Shown here: in pieces, positions 1 through 7,125 of the stretch
How positions within the stretch are numbered: the first letter of the stretch is position 1
Layout of the letters: each line of letters opens with the position of its first letter
Assembly: GCA_937894825.1 (NCBI GenBank)
Contig: CALCQT010000570.1
Coordinates: 1 to 9,503, forward strand
Source: an uncultured Anaerolineaceae bacterium
GTDB taxonomy: Bacteria > Chloroflexota > Anaerolineae > Anaerolineales > Anaerolineaceae
Direction: 5' to 3'
DNA: 9,503 nucleotides
The notes under the pieces: model-generated
The model's input: only the letters and a program-made list of their open reading frames with translations
The model's database searches: none
Told to the model about the DNA's origin: nothing
Position numbers and translations under genes: made by a program

Positions 1-2485
1 ACAGCCCTTCCCGGCGCTGGTTCATCACCAGTACAAAAGGCTTTCGTTCGTCGCCAACATCCATCAGACGGTGCAAAGATTGCAGGGTTTCGTCATCATT
101 CATAATCTGCAAATGGATGGAGGGAATTCGGGTAACCGTTTTTTGCAGGGTAACGTTATTGAGCGCATCTTCAGTTTCGGTCACAATCACCAAATCAATC
201 GGTGCCTGGTTAAAACGATCGGACAGTGCGATCATCTCATTGAAGAGATGTTCAGTCGGTTCCCGTCCCGGCTCGGCAAAAAGCAAAATCCCATGCCCGG
301 AACGTATCGGATCGAACAGCATGGCAGCCGTTCCATCCGGCAACTGGGTCGGATGATCGTTCAATTTCATGTACTTGAACTTATCCCGCAGCGAATCTTC
401 AGCCAGCGTTACATTCAATTCTGTTATTTGATCAGTCGAAACTTCCGCATAAGCCAGCCGGCAGCGCACACTGCCGTCAATTTGACGCGCGGTCGTAATC
501 ACACGATAGAAACCTGGCTCGACCGAAAACGTGACAGACTCCCGAATGACCAATCCTTCGTAATTCAGCGTAGTAAATACACCCTGCAAAAACTTGCCAA
601 TGGAAATCTGGGTTGCATATACCAGCGGTTTCCCGCTGACGTTTTGCAGCATTAAGGTTCCGTTCTTTACCGGCTCCGACAGAGACGCGTCGTTAATAGG
701 ACGATAAAGTCCATCCGTATAGAATTCTCTTATCCCGGTCACCTGATTCAGACGGGCCGGGATTCCTAATGCCCGGCAAGCCGTGACAAACAGGACATCC
801 AGCGACCGAGCATCGCAAACGCCGCGTCGGAGCGCTTCTTTCGCGTCGGCGATCAGGGTTCCATAAGTCATATCGTCCTGAAGCTGAATCGCGCGCTGCA
901 GATAAGCCCAGAGCGTGGGGGCCGTCGTTACCTCCGGCGCCTCCGCCGCGAAGAAAGCGCGGATCGCCTGTCGCTGCGGCAGCAGCATCTCATTTTCAAC
1001 GCGTGGAGCGAGCAATGATTCGCGATAGACATTGGGGGGAAAACTATTTTTCCAGGGTAGCGCCGAAGCAAGCACATCGTTCAGCACGTCGGCGCGGATG
1101 TCAACGAAATCTTTTTCGCGCAGCGTATCGAGTAACGCAGCTTTATCCTCCGGCGCCCAATCGGTATGAGCCAAAAATTCCGCCACCACACGGTAATTTC
1201 CCACGGCTGAGGATAACCAGCGATTCAACGTATCATCATCCCACGCATCCGGGAGCCGGACAGCCTGTGCTTCTGCCAACCACGCGGCCCGCCTGGTTTC
1301 CCGTTTTTGATTGCATGCCTGAAACTTGACCGCATGCGCAGCTTTCGTATCCGCATCAATCCGTGCCGATTCCGGAATGTGTTCAGCCGGCGGATAAAGT
1401 TCAAACTCAGCGAGCTGTCCGGTTTTCACCACGGCCTGCGGAAAATCAATCGTCACAGCCTGCTCATGTCGAAGATCCACCCGGGTCAGACTGAATCTGT
1501 CGCCGTCATTGATTGAGATCATGACGTCACCCTGCCCGAGAAGAAATATCGCTTCACCATTCTCATCCGTTTTCACGCTAAGCAACGGGAACAATTCACT
1601 ATAATTCACGATCTCCGCACGCACGGTCAGTCCGGATAATGGGCATTCGTTGTCGACTACACGAATTTTCAGTTCCTTTGTCTGTCCATAAGTACCGGTA
1701 TTGTTGACGGTACAGAACACGTCAGATCGGGATGCAAGTATTTCGCCGGGAAGCATATCCGTAAACGCACGGGAATGCACCAGCATGGCTTTGGAGGCCG
1801 CCGCGGTAAACCACCCCCGGTTCAGAACCGGCTCGGGCTCACAGGCGCCCATATACGCCCATTGTCCATTCACATATACCTCGACCCAGGCATGATTATC
1901 GTCACAATGTGCCCAACGCGGCGTATAGCACTGACGAGCCGGAATGCCGACGCTGCGGAGTGCACTGACCAGCAAGGTACTTTCTTCACCGCAGCGCCCA
2001 AACGTACGGCGGATCACGGTCTTTGGGGACGCAGTCCGATCATCGGTCGCCTGATAGGTAGCAACCTCGGCGCACCAATAGTTGACAGCGAGCGCAGCGA
2101 GCGCAGCGTCAGCGACCGATTTATCTTTCACCCGCGGCCAAAGTTCGTCAAAAATTTCCTGCCGGAAATCTTCGATAAATTCATTGTTGACTCGATAAAA
2201 CAGCACAAAATTAAGAAAAATATCAACAGGAACTGTCTTCAGCCATGGTACCGTGGCATATAACAGGATAGCGTGCCGCACGAACCGCAGAATGAGCTCG
2301 AACGGACAGGACACCAGATCCTGAATCGGGATATAGGTATAACAATACTGGGTCAGCGTTTTTTCATCCGCGGACAGATGATCAATTGCCGCCAAAATAT
2401 CGTTAAACTTATTCTCGAATGTTTTCGCACGCGCCTGAAAACGTATTTGAATTGATTCTGTTTGCTGTGGAGGTATGATATTCAA
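1..2485 (-). CDS. Large transglutaminase-like (papain-fold) protein with two cores; 3' end outside window
   Basis: The reverse strand is open for 828 codons from a TTG at 2485-2483 and continues past base 1. The start is chosen because AGGAGG (2500-2495) lies 9 bases upstream and no early in-frame ATG exists. In order: a helical N-terminus (about 1-150); a transglutaminase-like core with a Cys in RCGEES (Cys165), then GIPARQ, then DDNHAW (His198) and GACEPEPVLNRGWF; a beta-sandwich-like stretch with a 'KTDENGEAIF' carboxypeptidase-regulatory look (about 235-340); a helical segment; a second core, GVCDARSLDVLFVTACRALG then IPARLNQVTG (Cys557); another beta region; and from about 735 an alpha/beta stretch (GILLFAEPG, DLVIVTE, PFVLVMNQRR) that resembles a thioredoxin-like fold. 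The usual catalytic Asp is not evident; a Glu in GACEPEP may replace it. No signal peptide is visible, so it is probably cytoplasmic. The superfamily includes transglutaminases, proteases and amidases, and the substrate cannot be read here. It follows the ROK gene with no gap. Confidence 0.85.
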   Translation of the reverse strand, partial: MNIIPPQQTESIQIRFQARAKTFENKFNDILAAIDHLSADEKTLTQYCYTYIPIQDLVSCPFELILRFVRHAILLYATVPWLKTVPVDIFLNFVLFYRVNNEFIEDFRQEIFDELWPRVKDKSVADAALAALAVNYWCAEVATYQATDDRTASPKTVIRRTFGRCGEESTLLVSALRSVGIPARQCYTPRWAHCDDNHAWVEVYVNGQWAYMGACEPEPVLNRGWFTAAASKAMLVHSRAFTDMLPGEILASRSDVFCTVNNTGTYGQTKELKIRVVDNECPLSGLTVRAEIVNYSELFPLLSVKTDENGEAIFLLGQGDVMISINDGDRFSLTRVDLRHEQAVTIDFPQAVVKTGQLAEFELYPPAEHIPESARIDADTKAAHAVKFQACNQKRETRRAAWLAEAQAVRLPDAWDDDTLNRWLSSAVGNYRVVAEFLAHTDWAPEDKAALLDTLREKDFVDIRADVLNDVLASALPWKNSFPPNVYRESLLAPRVENEMLLPQRQAIRAFFAAEAPEVTTAPTLWAYLQRAIQLQDDMTYGTLIADAKEALRRGVCDARSLDVLFVTACRALGIPARLNQVTGIREFYTDGLYRPINDASLSEPVKNGTLMLQNVSGKPLVYATQISIGKFLQGVFTTLNYEGLVIRESVTFSVEPGFYRVITTARQIDGSVRCRLAYAEVSTDQITELNVTLAEDSLRDKFKYMKLNDHPTQLPDGTAAMLFDPIRSGHGILLFAEPGREPTEHLFNEMIALSDRFNQAPIDLVIVTETEDALNNVTLQKTVTRIPSIHLQIMNDDETLQSLHRLMDVGDERKPFVLVMNQRREGL

Positions 2486-2500
2486 GAACCGGTTCCTCCT
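2483..2500 (-). promoter_or_regulatory. Ribosome binding site fixing a TTG start, touching the ROK stop
   Basis: On the reverse strand AGGAGG (2500-2495) shares bases with the TAG stop of the ROK gene (2501-2499). It is followed by 9 bases and then TTG (2485-2483). The perfect Shine-Dalgarno match makes the TTG the best start and suggests that ribosomes finishing the ROK gene can restart on the downstream gene. Confidence 0.75.
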
Positions 2501-3674
2501 AATTAAAAATTCTGTCCAGGTATTGGTTAAATGTAATGATTCCACTCCCCATCAGGCGGGCTTCCTCACCAAACGTCTCATATTTCAGTTCAAAGATATT
2601 TTTGATATATTGATTCAAATGACGCCGGTAATTATTCCGAATCAACTCCCGGAAACGGGGGTATTGTTGAATAAGGCTTCCGCACAGCAGAATGATCTCC
2701 GGCGAATAGGTATTTGCCAGCAGATTAATCGTAATCGCCGTGTAATCCACCACACTGTCGATCAGATTGGTCACCCACGCTGTGCCGCGGTCATACTCCT
2801 CAAACAAGCGATCCAGCGTGATTCCCGCAACCATGCTGTTCGCTTCCCGAAGAATCGCCCATTCGGCAATATTTGTTTGCAGGCAACCGATTTGACCGCA
2901 TTCACAGAGCCGCCCCTGTGGGTTGATGATGATGTGCCCAATTTCACCGGCCAAATTATCCTTGCCGTGATAAATATCGCCATTAATAATTACCGCCGCC
3001 CCGATCCCCTCACCGATATTCAGAATAACGGAATTCCTGTGTCCTGCCGCGGCGCCAAAGCGGTTCTCTGCTATGGCAATCACTTTGATATCGTTCTCAA
3101 CGATGAAGTCAAATTCAGGCAGCGATTGATGCAGGATGCTTTTTACCGGGACGTCATGCCATTTGAAATGAGAAGAGAACTGCACGCAGCCGGCTTCAGA
3201 ATCAACAATACCCGGGATAGCAACACCGATCAGTGGCAGAACCTTTCGTCCGCGCAGTCCTTCCTGAAACGCTTTGATCTTCTCAGCCAGGAATGGCAGC
3301 ACAACCTCCGGCAGGAACTGCTTTTGGGTCAATGGGATCCTTTTCGATTTAATGATCTTTCCATAAGGATCCACCAGCCCGATCACAAAATGATCCCGCT
3401 GCAGATCAACGCCCAGACTCATCAGATTCTCGCTGTTTACTGATAAAATTTTGGGAGGTCTGCCCACACCGGACTGGACGGTTGAATTTTGTTCAATGAC
3501 CAGGCCCATTCGGTTTAAGTCGTCCGTAATGCGATTAACGGACATAATACTCATCTGAATATTTTCAGCAATTTGTGCCTTGGAAATTTGGGATGCGCGA
3601 TGAATGTTATTGAACAACAACTTCATGTTGTTTTTCTTCATCAACTCCTTATCCACTTTTTGTGAATTGGGCAT
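2499..3674 (-). CDS. ROK-family transcriptional regulator (NagC/Mlc/XylR type)
   Basis: A 391-residue protein, the usual length for DNA-binding ROK regulators. Residues about 15-65 form a winged helix-turn-helix (ISKAQIAENIQMSIMSVNRI, with a recognition helix around 42-58), followed by the GRPPK wing segment (71-75). The rest is an actin/hexokinase-like sugar-binding fold: GVDLQRD (88-94), VAIPGIVD (151-158), ENDIK with Asp195, and the phosphate-type loop NIGEGIGA (219-226). GEIGH is followed by CECGQIGC, giving the ROK zinc ligands His247, Cys257, Cys259 and Cys264. The normally conserved Glu after GCL is Gln266 here. ROK regulators bind a sugar or phosphosugar and are usually repressors. 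The ATG at 3674 has GGAGGG 3 bases upstream. It is transcribed with the transglutaminase-like gene and diverges from cutC, so those two are its likely targets. The specific sugar is unknown. Confidence 0.93.
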   Translation of the reverse strand: MPNSQKVDKELMKKNNMKLLFNNIHRASQISKAQIAENIQMSIMSVNRITDDLNRMGLVIEQNSTVQSGVGRPPKILSVNSENLMSLGVDLQRDHFVIGLVDPYGKIIKSKRIPLTQKQFLPEVVLPFLAEKIKAFQEGLRGRKVLPLIGVAIPGIVDSEAGCVQFSSHFKWHDVPVKSILHQSLPEFDFIVENDIKVIAIAENRFGAAAGHRNSVILNIGEGIGAAVIINGDIYHGKDNLAGEIGHIIINPQGRLCECGQIGCLQTNIAEWAILREANSMVAGITLDRLFEEYDRGTAWVTNLIDSVVDYTAITINLLANTYSPEIILLCGSLIQQYPRFRELIRNNYRRHLNQYIKNIFELKYETFGEEARLMGSGIITFNQYLDRIFN

Positions 3675-3715
3675 ATTCCCTCCGTCTATTCATAAAAAAG
3701 AACAACAGCCTGAGA

Positions 3716-3744
3716 ATTATATTATCACGTTAATAATTAAGTTC
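3716..3744 (-). promoter_or_regulatory. Candidate promoter of the ROK gene
   Basis: The reverse strand shows a perfect TATAAT (3721-3716). Seventeen bases upstream is GAACTT (3744-3739), a weak match to TTGACA. Transcription would start near 3709, giving a leader of about 35 bases. The -10 element is convincing and the -35 poor, so the promoter may be weak. Confidence 0.45.
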
Positions 3745-3763
3745 GGTTACAATTAGTGCTAAT
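3730..3763. promoter_or_regulatory. Two short palindromes, candidate ROK operator region
   Basis: TTAAT-A-ATTAA (3730-3740) and ATTAG-TG-CTAAT (3752-3763) are both perfect inverted repeats, with centres 22.5 bases apart (about two helical turns). The first lies between the ROK -10 and -35 positions. The second lies in the spacer of a weak possible forward promoter (TTACAA 3747-3752, 16 bases, TATATC 3769-3774). ROK regulators commonly bind AT-rich palindromes, often in pairs. The assignment is inference, because short AT palindromes arise easily by chance. Confidence 0.35.
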
Positions 3764-3875
3764 GCAAATATATCACACTTTCTTTCGCGATTCAAGGGAG
3801 TTTATCGCATTGACAATCACAGAAAGCCTCAGTCACAAGGACTGATAAGCACAATAAAGCACAGTGAGGTTAATA

Positions 3876-4619
3876 ATGAACAAAACGTTGGTCGAGGTAT
3901 GTTGTGGAAGCGCGGATGACGTTATTCAATCCTGGCAGGCAGGCGCCAACCGGGTGGAACTCAACAGCAGCCTTTTTCATGGCGGATTGACGCCTTCGCT
4001 GGGGGAATTGATTGTCGCCCGCAGGCAAACAGCTATCGAAATCATCACGATGGTCCGCCCGCGGGAAGGCGGTTTCTGTTATACGGAGATGGAATTCGCT
4101 ACGGCCATCGAAGATGCCAAAGCGCTGCTGGCAAACGGGGCTGACGGGCTGGTATTTGGATTTCTGCATCCCGATGGAACCATTGACGTGGCCCGAACCA
4201 AAACATTGATCGAGCTGGCAGGCGGAAAGCCCTGTGTGTTTCACCGCGCATTCGATGTCGTGCCCGACTGGAAATCCACATTGGACACACTGGTCACGCT
4301 CGGCGTCCGCCGCGTGTTAACCAGTGGACAGGCAGCCAACGTCTTCTTTGCCACCGATACAATCCGTGAAATGATCCAATACGCGGCCGGACGGATTGAA
4401 ATCCTCCCCGGCGCCGGAATCACGCTGAGTAATATGCAGCGCATCATTACCGAAACCGGCTGCGATCAGATTCATGTCGCTTGTCACCAGCCTCATTTTG
4501 ATACTTCAGTCAATAACAACAGACAGATCTTTTACGGTGGCGCGCTTTATCCGCCTGAAGACCGCTTCAATATGATTGACACAAGCACCATTTCAGAGAT
4601 CGTACAGACGGTGAAATAA
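3876..4619 (+). CDS. cutC: CutC-family TIM-barrel protein
   Basis: A 247-residue protein, the typical length for the family. Family signatures in order: VEVCCGS (6-12), AGANRVELNSSLFHGGLTPS (22-41), a variant of the MIRPRxGxF motif (MVRPREGGF), GADGLVFGFL, FHRAFD, GVRRVLTSG and EILPGAGI. The ATG at 3876 is chosen over the in-frame GTG at 3864 because GTGAGGT (3864-3870) serves as its ribosome site. The family is named for copper tolerance in E. coli. That phenotype was later traced to MicL, a small RNA made from the 3' end of the E. coli gene, so a copper role should not be assumed. The GGLTPS and FHRAFD elements suggest an enzyme of unknown substrate. The Cys common in the RIELC motif is Asn30 here. 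It diverges from the ROK gene, which suggests sugar-linked control. The only downstream feature is an isolated T6 at 4644-4649 without a hairpin. Confidence 0.92.
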   Translation: MNKTLVEVCCGSADDVIQSWQAGANRVELNSSLFHGGLTPSLGELIVARRQTAIEIITMVRPREGGFCYTEMEFATAIEDAKALLANGADGLVFGFLHPDGTIDVARTKTLIELAGGKPCVFHRAFDVVPDWKSTLDTLVTLGVRRVLTSGQAANVFFATDTIREMIQYAAGRIEILPGAGITLSNMQRIITETGCDQIHVACHQPHFDTSVNNNRQIFYGGALYPPEDRFNMIDTSTISEIVQTVK

Positions 4620-4621
4620 AA

Positions 4622-4780
4622 TTCAGTCCATATAAATCTAATGTTTTTTCTATAATTACGACAAAATCCACATTATAGGGGCGACCGTCACGTAGCATGG
4701 TCGTCCCTGCATAGAAGATCATTAATGAACAACATCTACTTTTTTAACACTTTTACCGGGGATGATATGGGTATCAAAAG
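4622..4780. other. Intergenic region between convergent genes
   Basis: About 160 bases separate the cutC stop from the esterase stop. It holds one strong hairpin (4677-4708) and T-rich patches near 4644-4649 and 4739-4745. I see no coding potential and no classical hairpin-plus-T-tract terminator for either gene. Confidence 0.6.
4677..4708. repeat. REP-like palindromic element
   Basis: AGGGGCGACCGT (4677-4688) can pair with ATGGTCGTCCCT (4697-4708) to form a 12-bp stem with two G-T wobbles in the forward RNA and an 8-base loop. No T-tract follows on either strand, so it is not a standard terminator. Sequences of the form AGGGGCGACC...GGTCGCCCCT are familiar as dispersed intergenic palindromes in many bacterial genomes. 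It could still end or stabilise the convergent cutC and esterase transcripts. Only one copy lies in this window, so repetition is not shown here. Confidence 0.55.
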
Positions 4781-5662
4781 TCAATTATCGAGCGACTGTG
4801 AGGACACCGGACAACCGCTTAATAAGGTACATAGTTTCCGGTCAGGCGCTGATGCCGCCTTATTCAGACTTTGAGAATACCAGATCAGGTACTGTTCCAG
4901 ATTTTCTGTCCAATAATCCACATTATGCCCGCCGGGATTGATCACGAACGTATGTGGATAATTCAGTGACGCCAATTGCGCGGAAAGAATTCGCGCGCCA
5001 TCCAGGTAAGGGTCATTTTCTCCGCTGTCAATCCGAATCTGAATTTCAGGCAGCGACTCTCGATACGTCTCACGCTGCCGATAGATCAGCGGAGAAGAAA
5101 CTACTTGTGAAGGCAAGCTATGCTGCCCCAGAACTGCAAAAACTTCATAATTTTTAAAACACAGATACTGTGCCCAGACAGCGCCACGGGAAATTCCGCC
5201 GATCGCCCGTGAACTCCTTTCGTTGATCGTCGGGAAACGTTCGTCGACCAGCGGGATCAGTTCATTCAGAATTTTCTGTCCGAAGGCAGAGTCCTGAATC
5301 ACACCCAGGTAATTCTCTTCTCTGGGCGTCACAATGATCAGTGGTTGGATGGTTCCATCCGCAATCAACCGGTCCGCAAGGTCAAAAAGGCCCATCGTCC
5401 CCCAGATCGTTTCATTCTGACTTTGGCCATGGAGCAGATAAAGCACCGGAAAGCGCTGTTCGCCTTCACCAGAAACCGCGGCGGCCGGAAGATAAACCTG
5501 AAACGGCATTGGTTCTTCAAAAGTAAGCAGGCTGCTTTCTTCCGTCTTATTCGCCTCACCGGAGACACGGATAAAACAGAAAGAAAACACAAAGAAAAAC
5601 AAAAAAAATATTTTTAGAAAATTGCTTTCTAAAAATTTCTTATTCTGCGTAAGAAAACACAT
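4781..5662 (-). CDS. Exported putative esterase (alpha/beta hydrolase, esterase D/Fes-like)
   Basis: With the ATG at 5662 the protein has 293 residues. It begins with a lysine-containing n-region and a very hydrophobic run (about 16-31), then VSGEA, a plausible signal peptide cleaved near residue 37. The hydrolase fold follows: VLYLLHGQ (73-80, oxyanion-hole His-Gly), an aromatic/Trp segment at 85-90, LIIVTPRE, and the nucleophile elbow GGISRG with Ser158. The likely acid is Asp217 in GENDPYLDG and the catalytic His is His246 in PGGHNVDYW. This matches the putative esterase family PF00756, which includes acetyl-xylan, feruloyl and enterochelin esterases. No acyl substrate can be read. A longer frame opens at 5719, but those 19 extra residues overlap the upstream gene further and would bury the signal peptide. 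The start overlaps the end of the capA-like gene by 23 bases with a weak ribosome site, implying translational coupling. Confidence 0.85.
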   Translation of the reverse strand: MCFLTQNKKFLESNFLKIFFLFFFVFSFCFIRVSGEANKTEESSLLTFEEPMPFQVYLPAAAVSGEGEQRFPVLYLLHGQSQNETIWGTMGLFDLADRLIADGTIQPLIIVTPREENYLGVIQDSAFGQKILNELIPLVDERFPTINERSSRAIGGISRGAVWAQYLCFKNYEVFAVLGQHSLPSQVVSSPLIYRQRETYRESLPEIQIRIDSGENDPYLDGARILSAQLASLNYPHTFVINPGGHNVDYWTENLEQYLIWYSQSLNKAASAPDRKLCTLLSGCPVSSQSLDN

Positions 5663-7067
5663 CCTGTAAAAAAGCCTCTCTCTCTTCGGGCGCCATTCGT
5701 TGGGGCTGAGCATAATCATAAAGCAGCGCAGTCACCAATTCAACTTGAAGCAATCTTCCATTATATATGATTAACCGATCCAGGAACTCCTCTCGCGTCC
5801 CTTGAACCGGACGATCCATCTGATCAAAAAACAGGTTTCCCAAACCATAATGAATAAAGTTGGTCGCTCCGGCAACCATGATTTGTGGAATATGAGCCTG
5901 CGTCCCGAAGACGGCGATCGCTCCCGCCTCCGCCAGTCGATTGAAAACAGCCACCTGCTGCTCACTGGGAAGCCGGGAGTAGCGTTCATAATATTGGACC
6001 GTCACAATGACCGAATACCCCTGGTCAGTCAAATCTTGAATCTGTTCTGTCAGCGCATCGAAGTCACACTCCCGCGTGCCCGGCAGCGTTTTGCTCACAT
6101 AAACATGATCCGGACCCGAGGCATTACACCCGACAAACGCGATCCGGTTCTCATTATGTGTCACCAGATAAGGAAGCGCAGCCTCTTCAATCGTCCTTCC
6201 GGCGCCATAATATGCGAAACCTTCCGCTTCGAAAAGATTGAACGTCTCCAGCAACGGCGGCCAATCATAGTCCCGCAAGTGGTTCCCTGTCAACTCAATC
6301 ACATTCACCCCTAAATACTGATACAGTGCCAGTGTTTCCAGGCGGGAACAAAATTGAATAGACGTTTCGGACAGAACCGGTTCGGGACAATGACTCCAGA
6401 AAGCCGCCTCATTAGAAACATGCCTCAAATCGGCGTTTTCAAAGACATCCGCAATCGCTTCTCCCGGATACGTCATGCCTTTTTCGAACATTTTATAGGC
6501 CGTCGTACGGCCTAATACGGTCGTGCCTGTCATCAGGACTGAGGTAACTTTCCCACTGTCAAACACATCCCCGCCGCTGCCAGGCACGGCCAGTACATCC
6601 GTTTCAGGATGATACGTTTTATCCCAGGGCGCCGGCTGTCCATCAATGGCAATCCGCTTCCAATTGGGCTGCAGCGCTTCCGTCCTGACTACCGCGCAGC
6701 GCGGGCCGCGCGGATCGGAAAGAACATCACGAACAGCTTCCGCAGAAACAATCGTGACACCCTTAACTGTCCGGGATCCCAGATGTGCGGAAAGTATTTC
6801 ATAATCCGCATCAGCCACCAATAATTCACTGATTTTTTCCTCAACCGGCGTTCCGGATTCCCATAATGCCAGGAAATCAGTCTTTGAAATTGCGTCAAAC
6901 GTGGAATAAAAAGGGCAGACGAATGTAAAACTCTGAAAATTAGTGATGCCTGATACTGCTGATGGACGAGAAAACATTCCCGCAAGAAGGAGCAGGAACA
7001 CAGTGAAACCTGACGAGAAGAATTTGTATTTCTTTCTGTTTTTGCAAATTTGCAACATAGGCAGCAT
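5640..7067 (-). CDS. Exported CapA-like protein (PGA_cap, metallophosphoesterase fold)
   Basis: A 475-residue protein with an N-terminal signal or anchor: a KNRKKYK basic stretch, then FTVFLLLLAGMF (21-32). Residues about 45-170 form a separate domain (ALQPNWKRIAIDG, 131-143) reminiscent of substrate-binding-like modules seen in front of some CapA proteins. From about 175 the CapA pattern follows: VLMTGTTVLGR (177-187), VSNEAAF (217-223), ELTGNHLRDY (258-267), VTVQYYERY (355-363), FGTQAHIPQ (387-395) and IHYGLGNLFFDQ (405-416). CapA proteins take part in poly-gamma-glutamate capsule synthesis in Bacillus, but most homologues are of unknown role. Here the GD motif has Thr at the usual Asp (GTTVLGR) and HWG is replaced by QYYE, while GNH and the AHIPQ His remain. 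A full metal site is therefore doubtful. The ATG at 7067 has no strong ribosome site but sits about 23 bases after a good predicted transcription start. An exported esterase follows in the same transcript. Confidence 0.85.
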   Translation of the reverse strand: MLPMLQICKNRKKYKFFSSGFTVFLLLLAGMFSRPSAVSGITNFQSFTFVCPFYSTFDAISKTDFLALWESGTPVEEKISELLVADADYEILSAHLGSRTVKGVTIVSAEAVRDVLSDPRGPRCAVVRTEALQPNWKRIAIDGQPAPWDKTYHPETDVLAVPGSGGDVFDSGKVTSVLMTGTTVLGRTTAYKMFEKGMTYPGEAIADVFENADLRHVSNEAAFWSHCPEPVLSETSIQFCSRLETLALYQYLGVNVIELTGNHLRDYDWPPLLETFNLFEAEGFAYYGAGRTIEEAALPYLVTHNENRIAFVGCNASGPDHVYVSKTLPGTRECDFDALTEQIQDLTDQGYSVIVTVQYYERYSRLPSEQQVAVFNRLAEAGAIAVFGTQAHIPQIMVAGATNFIHYGLGNLFFDQMDRPVQGTREEFLDRLIIYNGRLLQVELVTALLYDYAQPQRMAPEEREAFLQDVFSYAE

Positions 7068-7096
7068 CTTTTTTACGAGAAATTAACCACAGTGCC

Positions 7097-7125
7097 GTTA
7101 TACTGCTGAACACTTATTTTGTCAA
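7097..7125 (-). promoter_or_regulatory. Promoter of the capA-like/esterase operon
   Basis: The reverse strand reads TTGACA (7125-7120), a 17-base spacer and TATAAC (7102-7097), which is 11 of 12 consensus bases at optimal spacing. Transcription would start near 7090, about 23 bases before the ATG at 7067. Confidence 0.75.

Noticed and set aside
71..655. Forward open frame of 194 codons
   Set aside because: It lies wholly inside the reverse-strand transglutaminase-like gene, and its translation has no recognisable motifs and odd composition.
2089..2110. Tandem GAGCGCAGC repeat
   Set aside because: Two copies only, inside a coding region, encoding an Ala/Leu helix segment. It looks like ordinary local duplication.
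1775..2263. Forward open frame of 162 codons
   Set aside because: It is antisense to the catalytic core of the transglutaminase-like gene, whose motifs clearly identify the real frame.
2475..3443. Forward open frame of 322 codons
   Set aside because: Despite its length it is the antisense of the ROK gene. The reverse frame carries all ROK motifs, while the forward product shows none.
3810..3838. TTGACA at 3810-3815 as a cutC promoter
   Set aside because: At 17 bases spacing the -10 would be TCACAA, a poor match, and the nearest better -10 is too far away.
4644..4649. T6 run after cutC as an intrinsic terminator
   Set aside because: No stem precedes it, and the nearby hairpin lies downstream rather than upstream of the T-run.
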